Below, piece by piece: positions 8,517 to 16,727 of a DNA stretch of 64,000 bases. The translations under genes were made by a program, and so were the position numbers. The stretch covers positions 1-64,000 of the forward strand of contig CANLEE010000007.1 of assembly GCA_947489585.1 (NCBI GenBank), given 5' to 3'. The stretch is from an uncultured Psychroserpens sp. (lineage in GTDB: Bacteria > Bacteroidota > Bacteroidia > Flavobacteriales > Flavobacteriaceae). A model generated the notes under the pieces. That model was not told where the DNA came from and did no database searches. It was given only the letters and a program-made list of their open reading frames with translations. The number at the start of each line of letters is the position of its first letter. The first letter of the stretch is position 1.

Positions 8517-8639
8517 GTACAACAACGTCTATAAATAATTATTCGCTCTATGTATACTTTGATAGCTCTACAGATTTCCCCTTAGCTCATTTTCTTTTGT
8601 TAACTTAGCTTGCAACTATACACGAACACTTTAGTACAA
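8517..8639 (+). repeat. Array element E6
   Basis: Left arm TACAACAACGTCTATAA, core TAGCTCATTTTCTTTTG and TTAACTTAGCTT, right arm CTATACACGAACACTTTAG. It begins 8 nt after the stop of the CDF gene; that gene's 3' end (AAACTAGGGAAATAATA) itself resembles the insert in E2 and E4. Confidence 0.6.
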
Positions 8640-8643
8640 TATT

Positions 8644-9078
8644 ATGAACAAAATAATCCTCCTGATTTTTACATTCACAACTATTAATGGGTTTACTCAG
8701 GATTTAACTTGTGAAGATTTTAAGGAAGGCACTTTTATTGGAACTACTCCTCAATTACCAGGAGTAGAATGGAAAATAATTAGAACTGAAAAAAATCAAA
8801 GTGAAAGCTTGACTAAGATTCCTCAAAAATATATCGACATAGGAATGCCGTTAGATACACTTCATGCCAAAATTGAAAGAATTGATAAGTGTGCTTACCG
8901 ATTTACATATGACGAAACGAAAATGAAACTAGCTGAATATCAAAAAAAGATGAATGATACTGGTGGTATTTTGGTGGAAATGGAAAAAATAGAAGGAAAA
9001 TGTTTCTATTATGTCTCTAAATCAATTATTGATAACAAAGAAATAATCATTGAAGGAAAACTATGTAAGGAGAACTAA
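8644..9078 (+). CDS. Secreted protein, paralogue of the gene at 21308-21691
   Basis: The 144-residue product has a signal peptide ending GFTQ. The mature domain begins LTCEDFKEGTF and later shows a conserved C-Y-x-F-x-Y block (KCAYRFTYDE). The minus-strand gene at 21308-21691 has the same pattern (CAKFKTGTF, then TIRRDSIQIDS, then CTYEFEYKE), so the two form a small paralogous family. The two spaced cysteines may form a disulfide. Function unknown; periplasmic or surface location predicted. Its ATG is only 4 nt after E6. Confidence 0.65.
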   Translation: MNKIILLIFTFTTINGFTQDLTCEDFKEGTFIGTTPQLPGVEWKIIRTEKNQSESLTKIPQKYIDIGMPLDTLHAKIERIDKCAYRFTYDETKMKLAEYQKKMNDTGGILVEMEKIEGKCFYYVSKSIIDNKEIIIEGKLCKEN

Positions 9079-9085
9079 ATACTAG

Positions 9086-9185
9086 CTCAACAACTTCTAT
9101 AATTAACTATTCGTTTTGTAAGTAGTCAGCTCATTTTCTTTTACTAACTTAGTTCCCAATCATACTCGAACACCTTGTACACCAT
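9086..9185 (+). repeat. Array element E7
   Basis: Left arm CTCAACAACTTCTATAATTA, shortened centre, core AGCTCATTTTCTTTTACTAA and CTTAGTTCC, right arm CATACTCGAACACCTTGTAC. The internal hairpin is missing. Confidence 0.6.
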
Positions 9186-9194
9186 TAAGCGAAT

Positions 9195-9554
9195 ATGAAT
9201 ATAGAAGAATACAGAACATATTGTTTATCTAAAAAAGGAGTCACAGAATCTTTACCTTTTCCTAAACTTCAAAATGTATTAGTTTTTAAAGTGGCTGGAA
9301 AAATGTTTACTGCGACAGATATTAATACGTTTTCAAGTTTTAGCATAAAATGTGTGCCTGAAACTATTGAAGAATTAAGAGCCGAATATCCAGCTATGCA
9401 GGAACCCTCTTATTTTAGTAAAAAACATTGGAGCAATGTTATAATGGACAACAGCATTTCAGATAAATTGCTTTATGAATGGTTAGACATTTCATATAAC
9501 TTAGTCCTTGCAAAGCTCTCGAAAAAAGAAAAACTAAATCTTGAGGCTAAATAA
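9195..9554 (+). CDS. MmcQ/YjbR-family protein
   Basis: The 119-residue length and the motifs are typical of the YjbR (CyaY-like fold) family: YCLSKKGVTESLPF near the start, KVAGKMFTATD, then KHWSNVIMD and a final ISYNLVLAKL helix. Family members are described as DNA-binding or nucleic-acid-associated, but the physiological role is unsettled. It lies alone between E7 and a repeat fragment, with ATG about 10 nt after E7 and stop 6 nt before the fragment. Confidence 0.85.
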   Translation: MNIEEYRTYCLSKKGVTESLPFPKLQNVLVFKVAGKMFTATDINTFSSFSIKCVPETIEELRAEYPAMQEPSYFSKKHWSNVIMDNSISDKLLYEWLDISYNLVLAKLSKKEKLNLEAK

Positions 9555-9560
9555 AACTAG

Positions 9561-9578
9561 CTACAGGATATATAATTA
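9561..9578 (+). repeat. Array element fragment, left arm only
   Basis: CTACAGGATATATAATTA aligns with the left arm consensus ACAACGTGTATAATTA. Its TACAGG is close to the complement of CCTTGTA in the right arm of E7, at the other end of the same interval. No core follows. Confidence 0.4.
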
Positions 9579-9593
9579 AACAAAGTAAAAGAC

Positions 9594-9776
9594 ATGACTA
9601 AAAAAAAGAAAAGCTCAGCAAACTTAGGTTTGGTTTTAGGAATTGTAGGCGTTATAGCTGGAATTGGACTGTTGTTTACTGAGAGTTGGTTTATTGGAGT
9701 TTTTGGCGCAATCGCTAGTGCTGGAATAGCTTATAAAGGCTATCAAGATTTGAAACAATCTAAAAAAACAATATGA
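9594..9776 (+). CDS. Small two-helix membrane protein
   Basis: The 60-residue product has a basic start (MTKKKKSSA), two hydrophobic glycine-rich segments (about residues 10-27 and 31-47) and a basic tail (YQDLKQSKKTI). This predicts a small inner-membrane hairpin with both ends in the cytoplasm. I recognise no specific function. Confidence 0.55.
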   Translation: MTKKKKSSANLGLVLGIVGVIAGIGLLFTESWFIGVFGAIASAGIAYKGYQDLKQSKKTI

Positions 9777-9876
9777 TATCCATTCAGAATACATCCATGA
9801 AATGGTTAATTATTATAAACGGCACTATGGAAAATAAAATGAGTGGTAACAAAGATGGTTGGTAATCTATACTAGA

Positions 9877-10329
9877 ATGAATAAATCAATTACAATTAAA
9901 GATGCCATTTTAATAAATGCTGAAAAAAGCGTTGTTTGGAATTTCACTCAAGATTTTTCAAAAAGACAGACTTGGGATAAGTCGATCATCGATTTAAATA
10001 TTTTGCAATTAAAACCTTTCAAAATAATAGAGCTAAAATCTGTTGGTGGTATCATTACCAAATTGAGCTACAAACTTTGCCGAAAACCTGATAAAACGAC
10101 TTTAAAAATGGTAGATACACAATCACTCCTTATTAAAGGTGGTGGTGGCTCATGGAGTTATTTTAGTGTGAATAGTAAAACGCAATGGACTCAAGTAAAT
10201 ACATTGATTTTCAAAAATAAATTACTATATATACTTTTTGGTTGGTTTGTTAAAGCTAAATTAAAACGGATTACGAAAGCCTCAATGCTAAAAGCAAAAA
10301 TGATTATTGAATCAAATGATTCACAATAG
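9877..10329 (+). CDS. SRPBCC (START/Bet v1-like) protein
   Basis: The start is the ATG at 9877; an upstream TTG at 9859 is less likely. Residues 1-35 (ITIKDAILINAEKSVVWNFTQDFSKRQTWDKSI) show the strand-helix opening of the SRPBCC ligand-binding fold, whose members bind hydrophobic ligands. The C-terminal half has the long amphipathic helix (LFGWFVKAKLKRITKASMLKAK). Cytosolic; ligand unknown. The stop codon is 1 nt before E8. Confidence 0.7.
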   Translation: MNKSITIKDAILINAEKSVVWNFTQDFSKRQTWDKSIIDLNILQLKPFKIIELKSVGGIITKLSYKLCRKPDKTTLKMVDTQSLLIKGGGGSWSYFSVNSKTQWTQVNTLIFKNKLLYILFGWFVKAKLKRITKASMLKAKMIIESNDSQ

Positions 10330-10330
10330 T

Positions 10331-10415
10331 GCCTATAGCAATTATTGGTTGTACTCCTACTCTAGTTCTCTTTCTTTTCCTAACTTAGTTCCAATCATAC
10401 CCAAATAGGTTGGTG
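10331..10415 (+). repeat. Array element E8, short copy with compensatory arm change
   Basis: The left arm has CCTAT (10332-10336) and the right arm ATAGG (10405-10409), replacing the usual CGTGT and ACACG while keeping pairing. The core is CTAGTTCTCTTTCTTTTCCTAA and CTTAGTTCC. There is no internal hairpin. Confidence 0.6.
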
Positions 10416-10429
10416 CCAATTCAAAGTAA

Positions 10430-11392
10430 ATGAAATCTATGAAAAAAACAGTGTTCACAGTTGGGCTTATAGGAGCTTTAGCAGATATTTCTGATGCACA
10501 TCTAGATGCCATTACTACCAACCCTTATTTTTCACTTAAAGCTGTTTGTGATACTAATGAACAAAAGCTCCAAAATAAATTTAATGCATTAAAAAATGTG
10601 TGTCTAACAACAGATTACAACACTTTGCTAGAAGATGACGAAATAAATACCATTGTCATCTGCACACCGAATCATTTGCATGCGTCTATGACCATTGAGG
10701 CCTTAAAAGCGAATAAGCATGTGTTATGTGAAAAACCAATGACTATAAGTACTGAGGAAAGTACTTTGGTATTGAAAGCTATGGAAGCGTCTTCTGGAAT
10801 TTTAGTCGTTTCCTATCATTTTGAGTTTTTTCCAGAAGTTCAATTTTTAAAACAAGAACTTAGTAGATTTAGTCCTATAAAACGTTTTCACTTTATAAGT
10901 AGCGAGCACTTATCATTAACTTCAGGAAAAGAATGGAACTTTGTAAAACATAGTGGTGGCGTTTGGCTCGACTGGGCTCCAAACGCGTTAAGTGTTTTAA
11001 AGAAAATCATCACGGAAAATGATAACTCTAATAGTTTTAAAATTTTAGACGCCAAACTAAATAGTGTTTTAAAACTTGATATTGAGACGAATGTATCTGT
11101 AAAATTAATACTAAACCATATCGAAGGCGAGTTACATATCGATTGGGAAGCGAATAAAGGAACGTTTGTTGCGCAAACCATTTTTTGGGATGAAAAAAAT
11201 ACTAAAATTACACTAGACCATGCCACGAATTGTATCTATGTCGATGACAAAAAAATATGGAATGGTAACGATTCTAGATATCGAGACGTATATAAAGATT
11301 TTTCTGAACGAATTACGTCAAAATCTAGTAATATTAAATCGGCACTATTTCATAACAAACTAATAGATGCTGTTTTTAAAACAGTTACCTAA
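10430..11392 (+). CDS. Gfo/Idh/MocA-family oxidoreductase
   Basis: The N-terminal Rossmann domain is clear: VGLIGALADISDAHL (altered dinucleotide loop without full GxGxxG), then TIVICTPNHLHASMTIEAL and the family signature HVLCEKPMTIS (EKP, with the catalytic Lys). The C-terminal half is the mixed alpha/beta substrate domain, with the HSGGVWLDWAPNAL segment. It should oxidise or reduce a sugar or polyol derivative with NAD(P); the substrate is unknown. The nonstandard glycine loop (G-L-I-G-A-L-A) is noteworthy. Start at 10430 or 10439. The gene ends inside the next repeat fragment. Confidence 0.85.
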   Translation: MKSMKKTVFTVGLIGALADISDAHLDAITTNPYFSLKAVCDTNEQKLQNKFNALKNVCLTTDYNTLLEDDEINTIVICTPNHLHASMTIEALKANKHVLCEKPMTISTEESTLVLKAMEASSGILVVSYHFEFFPEVQFLKQELSRFSPIKRFHFISSEHLSLTSGKEWNFVKHSGGVWLDWAPNALSVLKKIITENDNSNSFKILDAKLNSVLKLDIETNVSVKLILNHIEGELHIDWEANKGTFVAQTIFWDEKNTKITLDHATNCIYVDDKKIWNGNDSRYRDVYKDFSERITSKSSNIKSALFHNKLIDAVFKTVT

Positions 11393-11412
11393 CAACCTGT
11401 ATAATTATTGAA
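11391..11412 (+). repeat. Array element fragment E9, left arm
   Basis: AACAACCTGTATAATTATTG is the left arm with CAACCT (11393-11398), the exact complement of AGGTTG (10407-10412) at the right end of E8. The two ends of this one-gene interval therefore carry matching changes. Core and right arm are absent and the next ATG follows directly. Confidence 0.5.
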
Positions 11413-11913
11413 ATGAACCAAAAGAAAATCATTAACATCGTTTTCTATTTAGGACTAATTATTTTCTGCATTGTTCTTTTTAGAAGATGCAATCAATGGC
11501 ATGAAAGGCTTACGAGTGACAATGGCAAACTAACTGTTGCACACGTTTTTACTAGTAATAAAGTTAAGTCAACAACCTATTATCATTATGCATATAAAGT
11601 TGGTGATAACTATTTTTCAGAATCAACAAGTGGCTCAAATGTAAGCGATTTTAAGAATCATCCTATTCAATGTTTTTTAGTCGCCTACGATCAAACAGAT
11701 CCGTCAGTTCATACAGTAATTTGGAGTTATAAATTTGATAGTATTATTCCGATAGGTGAACAAATAAGTGGCATTCAAAATAAAAACGAGTTAATTAAAA
11801 AGCATACTGTTGGATGGAATGGATTAAGTCCGTGTGCTGATAAAAACGATTGGGATAAAATTAAAGCGTATGATAAACTAAAACAGCAGGGGAAATCAAT
11901 AGACACACAATAG
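11413..11913 (+). CDS. Membrane-anchored protein of unknown function
   Basis: The 166-residue product has one N-terminal TM helix (about residues 5-24, IINIVFYLGLIIFCIVLF) followed by a periplasmic domain. A beta-rich stretch (TYYHYAYKVGDNYFSESTSG) resembles DUF3592-type domains, but not strongly enough to name. The C-terminal part has a single Cys (SPCADK). The stop codon overlaps the first bases of E10. Confidence 0.55.
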   Translation: MNQKKIINIVFYLGLIIFCIVLFRRCNQWHERLTSDNGKLTVAHVFTSNKVKSTTYYHYAYKVGDNYFSESTSGSNVSDFKNHPIQCFLVAYDQTDPSVHTVIWSYKFDSIIPIGEQISGIQNKNELIKKHTVGWNGLSPCADKNDWDKIKAYDKLKQQGKSIDTQ

Positions 11914-11990
11914 CTGTGATGCGTAGACCTAGTTCATTTTCTTTTTATTAATTTAGACCTATGTAACCAATTATATACGAACAGCTTAGG
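11912..11990 (+). repeat. Array element E10, short copy
   Basis: Arms AGCTGT (11912-11917) and ACAGCT (11981-11986) are exact complements, differing from E1 at both sides. The core reads CTAGTTCATTTTCTTTTTATTAA and TTTAGACC, then the arm TTATATACGAACAGCTTAGG. Confidence 0.6.
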
Positions 11991-12025
11991 CAATAAGCGA
12001 AACAAACAACGCTAATAATCTTTTT

Positions 12026-12466
12026 ATGAAATTTGTATCACTCATATTGTTATTCACTGTATTAGGTTGTAAGGACACTAAAGTAAAGCAGAATAATACT
12101 GATGCTACACTAGAAATCAAACGTACTAACTGTGTTGAACAAATATTTGCAAAAGACAGTGTTTTGGGGTCTATTAGAAACCATGCTTCTGAGAAAATCC
12201 CCTTAAGCAAAGCTCTAAACAACTACACTAAAGCGTTAAAATCTTTAGATTACACAAACTGTCCTGAAACATTTACTTCTGCATTCCATGAGCACATTGA
12301 AGCCTGGGAAAAGGTTGCGAAAATATCTAATCAACACCCATCGTTACGAGGAGAATTACACGATATATTTGCAGAGTTAGAGAAAGGTAAGGATTCAACT
12401 GAGTTTAAATCTCTTGTAAAACAAGTTTGGGATACTTGGGGCAAGGTCGAAGAAAGCATCAAATAA
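12026..12466 (+). CDS. Small lipoprotein, probably all-helical
   Basis: The leader MKFVSLILLFTVLGC gives a lipobox (TVLGC), so the product is an exported lipoprotein. The mature 130 residues are predicted helical, with NCVEQIF, NCPETFTSAFHEHIEAW, and HPSLRGELHDIFAELE. The arrangement resembles four-helix-bundle periplasmic proteins, but there is no CxxCH heme motif. Function unknown. No repeat separates it from the next gene (39 nt gap), so the two may travel together. Confidence 0.55.
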   Translation: MKFVSLILLFTVLGCKDTKVKQNNTDATLEIKRTNCVEQIFAKDSVLGSIRNHASEKIPLSKALNNYTKALKSLDYTNCPETFTSAFHEHIEAWEKVAKISNQHPSLRGELHDIFAELEKGKDSTEFKSLVKQVWDTWGKVEESIK

Positions 12467-12505
12467 TTTAATCAGTTGACAATAAAACCACTAAACAAAT
12501 TAGTT

Positions 12506-13039
12506 ATGAATACCGAAACGAAAACAACACTAGCAAAAGGAATTTCAATTAACAATGCTGGTCTGGTAATGTTCAATGCTTATTTTTTGATGCTTCTGGA
12601 ACGCTTGGGTGCTATCACAAACAATACTTTTAATTCTGAAGATGACCAGCTAAATGCCGTTCACTATTTCCAATACATCGTTACTGGATTGACAGAAACT
12701 GAAGAAATTCATTTAACATTAAATAAAATACTTTGTGGGCTTCCCATAAAAACACCTGTAAGACATGATATTGAAATAACGGAATCTGAAAAACAATTAA
12801 TTCAAGGATTGATTAAAGCTTTCATTGGGTCTTGGTCTGCAATTGGAGACTCATCTATCGAAGGTTTTAGAGGGAATTGGTTAGTGAGAAATGCAATTCT
12901 AAATGAAACCGAAGAGCGTTGGGAGTTGATTGTAGAAAAGAAAGCGTATGATATATTACTATTGAAATCACCATTTTCATTTTCAATCATAAAATTACCT
13001 TGGATGACAAAACCATTACATGTTAATTGGCCCTTTTAA
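12506..13039 (+). CDS. Orphan domain of contractile-injection-system tape measure protein
   Basis: The start is the ATG at 12506 (MNTETKTTLAKG). The 177 residues match the conserved C-terminal region of CIS tape measure proteins of extracellular and T6SS-iv-like contractile systems. Diagnostic blocks are ISINNAGLVMFNAYF, AVHYFQYIVTG, LTLNKILCGLP, WSAIGDSSIEGFRGNWL, ERWELIVEKKAYDILLL and a final IIKLPWMTKPLHVNW. Full-length family members carry several hundred more N-terminal residues, and the other CIS genes (sheath, baseplate, ATPase) are absent. It may be a captured remnant, a decoy or immunity-like factor, or an independent protein of that fold. Assignment rests on motif recognition. Confidence 0.7.
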   Translation: MNTETKTTLAKGISINNAGLVMFNAYFLMLLERLGAITNNTFNSEDDQLNAVHYFQYIVTGLTETEEIHLTLNKILCGLPIKTPVRHDIEITESEKQLIQGLIKAFIGSWSAIGDSSIEGFRGNWLVRNAILNETEERWELIVEKKAYDILLLKSPFSFSIIKLPWMTKPLHVNWPF

Positions 13040-13040
13040 T

Positions 13041-13160
13041 CTGCATACTATAGAAATCCTGAAGGTTTTTCTCTAATTCGATTTCTTTTGATAATTTAGT
13101 TCTAACCAACGCTGCATAGATGCAAAGTGAAATGGTAAAGCAAACAGAAACACATTGTTT
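13041..13160 (+). repeat. Array element E11, degenerate
   Basis: It contains a decayed hairpin (GAAATCCTGAAGGTTTTTC), the core CTAATTCGATTTCTTTTGATAA and TTTAGTTCTAACCAACGC, and the right arm CAGAAACACATTG. It begins 1 nt after the preceding stop codon. Confidence 0.5.
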
Positions 13161-13184
13161 GTCATCTAAAAACTCTAAAAACAT

Positions 13185-13616
13185 ATGAAATCCATTATAT
13201 TACTATTGTCTTTACTTTTTCTTAGCTTTTGCGCAAACAAGTCAATAGAATGTGACGATTTACTACTTAAATATGCCAAAAAACATCAAAAAATTGAATT
13301 CATTGAATGCCAAAAAGGAACTGGTCAAACTGTGCTCCAAGCCAATTATAAAGTATCAGGCATGCATTCTGAAGAAATAGAAAATATCCTGATAAAAACA
13401 TATGGTATTGGAAAACTAAAATTTACATGTTGTGGTTGGGAATCAACTAAGGGTTACATTGAAAATGAGGAATTAAAAAAAATCAATCAAAACTATATTT
13501 TAGAAGTTTCAATGTACGGGAATGCTGAAATGGAAGATGAAAAAGGGAAAGTCTATTTGGAACGGGATAGAACGAAAATAGAGTTTTATGTGATTATAAA
13601 ATTACAAGAAATATAA
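13185..13616 (+). CDS. Secreted cysteine-containing protein, possibly DUF4952
   Basis: The signal sequence MKSIILLLSLLFLSFC has a possible lipobox (LSFC-A). The mature part shows spaced cysteines (ECDDLL, FIECQKGTGQT, FTCCGWES) and a YIENEELKKINQNY block. This pattern resembles DUF4952-type proteins, an attribution I hold weakly. Periplasmic or lipoprotein location. Starts 25 nt after E11. Confidence 0.5.
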   Translation: MKSIILLLSLLFLSFCANKSIECDDLLLKYAKKHQKIEFIECQKGTGQTVLQANYKVSGMHSEEIENILIKTYGIGKLKFTCCGWESTKGYIENEELKKINQNYILEVSMYGNAEMEDEKGKVYLERDRTKIEFYVIIKLQEI

Positions 13617-13733
13617 CCTACTTCTTGGTCTGTATATCCTTTAAAACAAGTAAAACTTACCATACTCAAACTCCGTAGAGTTTATATGATGTAACTATTT
13701 CAATCGAGACGAGTCTTCATATAAACTTATCTC

Positions 13734-15008
13734 ATGAAAAAAATAATATTTTCGGTAGTTATTCTTCTTTTGCTTACTGAAATTCATGCACAAGAAGCAC
13801 AAAGTATTGCTACAATTAAAAAAGAAGCGGCTAATGATTACAATGCAAAAAAATACAAATCAGCAGTAAAAAAGTATCTAAAAATAATCGAATTATCAGA
13901 TTTTAAAAGCCAAAAGCTAAATGCTATATACAATGCAGCCTGTTGCTTAGCTTTGCAAAAAAAAATAGATAGCGCTTATCTATTTTTAAATAGAGCCATA
14001 GAATATGGCTTTACCTACAAATCTCATATAATAAAAGATTCCGATTTTGAAAATTTACGTGGCACTCCTAAATGGGAAGATTTATTATCTAAAATTCCTG
14101 AATCTAAATCACTAAATAGTAATCCAGATTTAGCAAATATTATTACAAAAGATATCCACCATTTTTGGGAGGCATACGATTTAGCTGAAAAAGATACTAC
14201 GAATACCAAGGCTATTTATGAAAAATATTACTTTGATAAATCCAGCAATGGTATGCAAGACTATATGGGAGCAAAAGTAAGTTCTATAGATTATTTTATA
14301 AAACACATTGAATCACACCCAAAACTATACAAAACGATTAGAGCAAACACCTTAAAAGCTGATGATTATAAAAAAGATATTCAAAAAAGTTTTAAGAATC
14401 TTAAAGATATCTACCCTGAAGCAAAATTCCCAGATGTTTACTTTGTAATGGGTGCATTTACTAGTGGTGGAACGGTTTCCCCTACTGGGTTACTTATTGG
14501 AATAAATCAAATGAGTGATGGCGAAAATGTAAATACTGAAGAGCTTAGCTTTGGAGCTAAATTACTCATGAACAAATCCAAATACCTTCCTCATATCGTT
14601 GCTCATGAATTAATCCATTTTCAACAGGATGGAATGAAAAATGACACCATTACACTTGGATATGCAATCAAAGAAGGTATGGCAGATTTTATAGGTGAAT
14701 TAATTAGTGGAGAAACAGCTAATAGGAAAATCTTTGATTGGGCAAAAGGAAAAGAAAAGAGAATTTGGGCTGACTTTAAAAAGGATATGTATTACGATCG
14801 CTATAGCAATTGGATTGCCAATTATAACACCGCTTCAGAAAACAGCTACCCAGATTTGGGCTATTGGATTGGATATGAAATTTGCAAATCTTATTACGAA
14901 AATGCAAAAGATAAAAAACAAGCTATTGTAGATATGTTGAACATTCAAGATTATAAAAAGTTTTTAGTAGATAGTAAATGGGAAAGCAAACTAGAAAAAA
15001 TGCAATAA
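13734..15008 (+). CDS. Secreted TPR-like protein with DUF2268-type zinc protease domain
   Basis: A signal peptide (LLLLTEIHAQ) is followed by TPR-like helices (residues 25-100). The C-terminal domain (about 130-420) carries the metalloprotease motif HELIHFQQ (HExxH, near residue 288) and a downstream KEGMADFIGEL, whose Glu is a likely third zinc ligand. The order matches DUF2268/GldB-like putative zinc-dependent proteases of Bacteroidota. Predicted periplasmic or surface peptidase, substrate unknown. It lacks a repeat upstream (118-nt gap after the previous gene). Confidence 0.75.
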   Translation: MKKIIFSVVILLLLTEIHAQEAQSIATIKKEAANDYNAKKYKSAVKKYLKIIELSDFKSQKLNAIYNAACCLALQKKIDSAYLFLNRAIEYGFTYKSHIIKDSDFENLRGTPKWEDLLSKIPESKSLNSNPDLANIITKDIHHFWEAYDLAEKDTTNTKAIYEKYYFDKSSNGMQDYMGAKVSSIDYFIKHIESHPKLYKTIRANTLKADDYKKDIQKSFKNLKDIYPEAKFPDVYFVMGAFTSGGTVSPTGLLIGINQMSDGENVNTEELSFGAKLLMNKSKYLPHIVAHELIHFQQDGMKNDTITLGYAIKEGMADFIGELISGETANRKIFDWAKGKEKRIWADFKKDMYYDRYSNWIANYNTASENSYPDLGYWIGYEICKSYYENAKDKKQAIVDMLNIQDYKKFLVDSKWESKLEKMQ

Positions 15009-15180
15009 CTGTAACAGAACTCCTTTTTTGATGAAGAAATTGCTTTACCGCTAGTCATGCTTTTTATTTTTATTCCCCTACTCTTTTCAATATAGGTTTT
15101 TTTAGGGTGTAACTACATGATTTATGAAATTAGGTATTTATCCCAATTGACAATTCAAAATTGAGGAACTCATTTATTAA

Positions 15181-15268
15181 ATTCTACAAACAGAAAGTCC
15201 AACAGATTTTCGTCAGGTTCGCTTACTTTTGCTAACTTAGTTCTAATCATAAACGAGCACATTAGCTC
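15181..15268 (+). repeat. Array element E12, degenerate
   Basis: Contains AGTCCAACAGATTTTCGTCAGG (hairpin remnant) and the core GGTTCGCTTACTTTTGCTAA and CTTAGTTCTAATCATAAACG, with the weak right arm AACGAGCACATTAG. The left arm is not clear. The 15009-15180 stretch before it shows no gene. Confidence 0.5.
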
Positions 15269-15292
15269 ACATTAGAAAAAATAATCCGATAG

Positions 15293-16102
15293 ATGAAAAT
15301 AACCAATAGACTTTTTCTACTTTTTATTCTCTTAGCGAATATAACTAACGCCCAAGATTGGGTAAAAACTGATATAACTAACTTTTCATATATTAACTTT
15401 CCAGTTGAAAGTCAATTAACTGAAACCTCAAATGAAAAGGTGTATTCTGCGGAAGATGAAGTTGCCTTTTATATAGTTAGTATCAGAAAACTTACTGACC
15501 AACAAAGTTCACGAATCACCCATAAGGATATACCAAGCTTATATCAGGGTGTAGCTCAAGGAGCTATGGATGCTGCAAATGCAGAGATTGTTTCAATGAA
15601 TGACATTATAGTACAAACCATACCAGCACTAGAACTTGAATATAATGCCCCAAACAATTCGGGTTTACCAATCCAAAGATTTAAAAGAATAATTTATACA
15701 AATCAAAACATTATTAGTGTTGATTTTTGGCCGTTATCAAGTGAAAAAGATATCACAAATAAAAAAAAGGCAGCGTTTTTCAATTCCCTTTTGATTAATT
15801 CTACTGAAGTTGAAAATAATATAACAGTTACAGATGATACTAGTAAAACCAGTATAGCTTCTGAAACTGGGTTTTTAGTTGGCAAAGTGATCTTTTATTT
15901 GATTCTAATTGCTTTTTTAATAGGCATTTTTCTTTTAATTATATATGTGATAAAAAAGAACAAAAATAGAAAGCCCATAAATTATTCTGCTAATCAACCA
16001 AAAATTAAAACTGAAAAAATGGCTTGCAAAAACTGTGATTTCGAAAATAGCTCTAGTACTAAATATTGTACACGTTGCGGTTATGAATTGCCTAGAAATT
16101 AA
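15293..16102 (+). CDS. Exported single-TM protein with C-terminal zinc ribbon
   Basis: The 269-residue product has a signal peptide (ending NAQD), a periplasmic domain of about 160 residues, and a TM helix near 202-222 (VIFYLILIAFLIGIFLLIIY). The cytoplasmic tail ends in a C4 zinc ribbon (CKNC, 11-residue spacing, CTRC). The extracytoplasmic domain (FPVESQLTETSNEKVYSAE) resembles generic stress or PsbP-like domains but I cannot name it. The ribbon suggests contact with nucleic acid or a cytosolic partner. It heads a run of four plus-strand genes with no clear repeats between them. Confidence 0.65.
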   Translation: MKITNRLFLLFILLANITNAQDWVKTDITNFSYINFPVESQLTETSNEKVYSAEDEVAFYIVSIRKLTDQQSSRITHKDIPSLYQGVAQGAMDAANAEIVSMNDIIVQTIPALELEYNAPNNSGLPIQRFKRIIYTNQNIISVDFWPLSSEKDITNKKKAAFFNSLLINSTEVENNITVTDDTSKTSIASETGFLVGKVIFYLILIAFLIGIFLLIIYVIKKNKNRKPINYSANQPKIKTEKMACKNCDFENSSSTKYCTRCGYELPRN

Positions 16103-16164
16103 ATTAACATACCACATAACATTTGCTAACAACATGATCTACCCAATTTAAATATTTGACTTAA

Positions 16165-16683
16165 ATGGAATACCTAATCGGAATTTATTTAGCATATATA
16201 GTTGCAGTTGGCGTGTTCTTTTTCAGTATTAAGTATTTAATAATTGAGAGAAAAATCGTTGACTGGAGTGAATTCCTACTGCTATCGTTTTTTCCCATTA
16301 TAGGTTTCGGCACGTGGATGTATAAGCGTGAAAAAAGAGAAAAAGGAAACACAACGTTCTCAAAAAAATGGTATATCTGGAAATACATGGTTCCAATAAA
16401 TATTTGGTTCATATGTCTTTTAACAGTAGCCTTTCTTATAATTGCGTTTTTAGTACTATCCACAAATCCTTCTGGTGGAAGTTCTAGTGGTTACAGTGTG
16501 TTTTCAGGTGTATTTGAAATATTTGGAGATTTTTTTTCAGGCCTTTTCACGTTTCTGTTTTTAATTATAATGTTTGGCATATTGTTAGTTTATGCCTTAA
16601 TATTAATTTTAATTCCAAAGTTTCAAGTTCAATCAATTGAGAATAAATATCATAACAAACAAAAAGAAAAACAAATCGAGTAA
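16165..16683 (+). CDS. Multi-pass membrane protein of unknown function
   Basis: The 172-residue product has four hydrophobic segments (about residues 5-27, 37-50, 77-97 and 121-152), a basic cytoplasmic loop (KREKREKGNTTF) and a glycine/serine-rich loop (NPSGGSSSGYS). I recognise no family. It lies 62 nt after the zinc-ribbon membrane protein and may be cotranscribed. Confidence 0.55.
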   Translation: MEYLIGIYLAYIVAVGVFFFSIKYLIIERKIVDWSEFLLLSFFPIIGFGTWMYKREKREKGNTTFSKKWYIWKYMVPINIWFICLLTVAFLIIAFLVLSTNPSGGSSSGYSVFSGVFEIFGDFFSGLFTFLFLIIMFGILLVYALILILIPKFQVQSIENKYHNKQKEKQIE

Positions 16684-16727
16684 CACCAAAATGAACGATT
16701 AAGAAACACATAATACGTTCGCAAATC

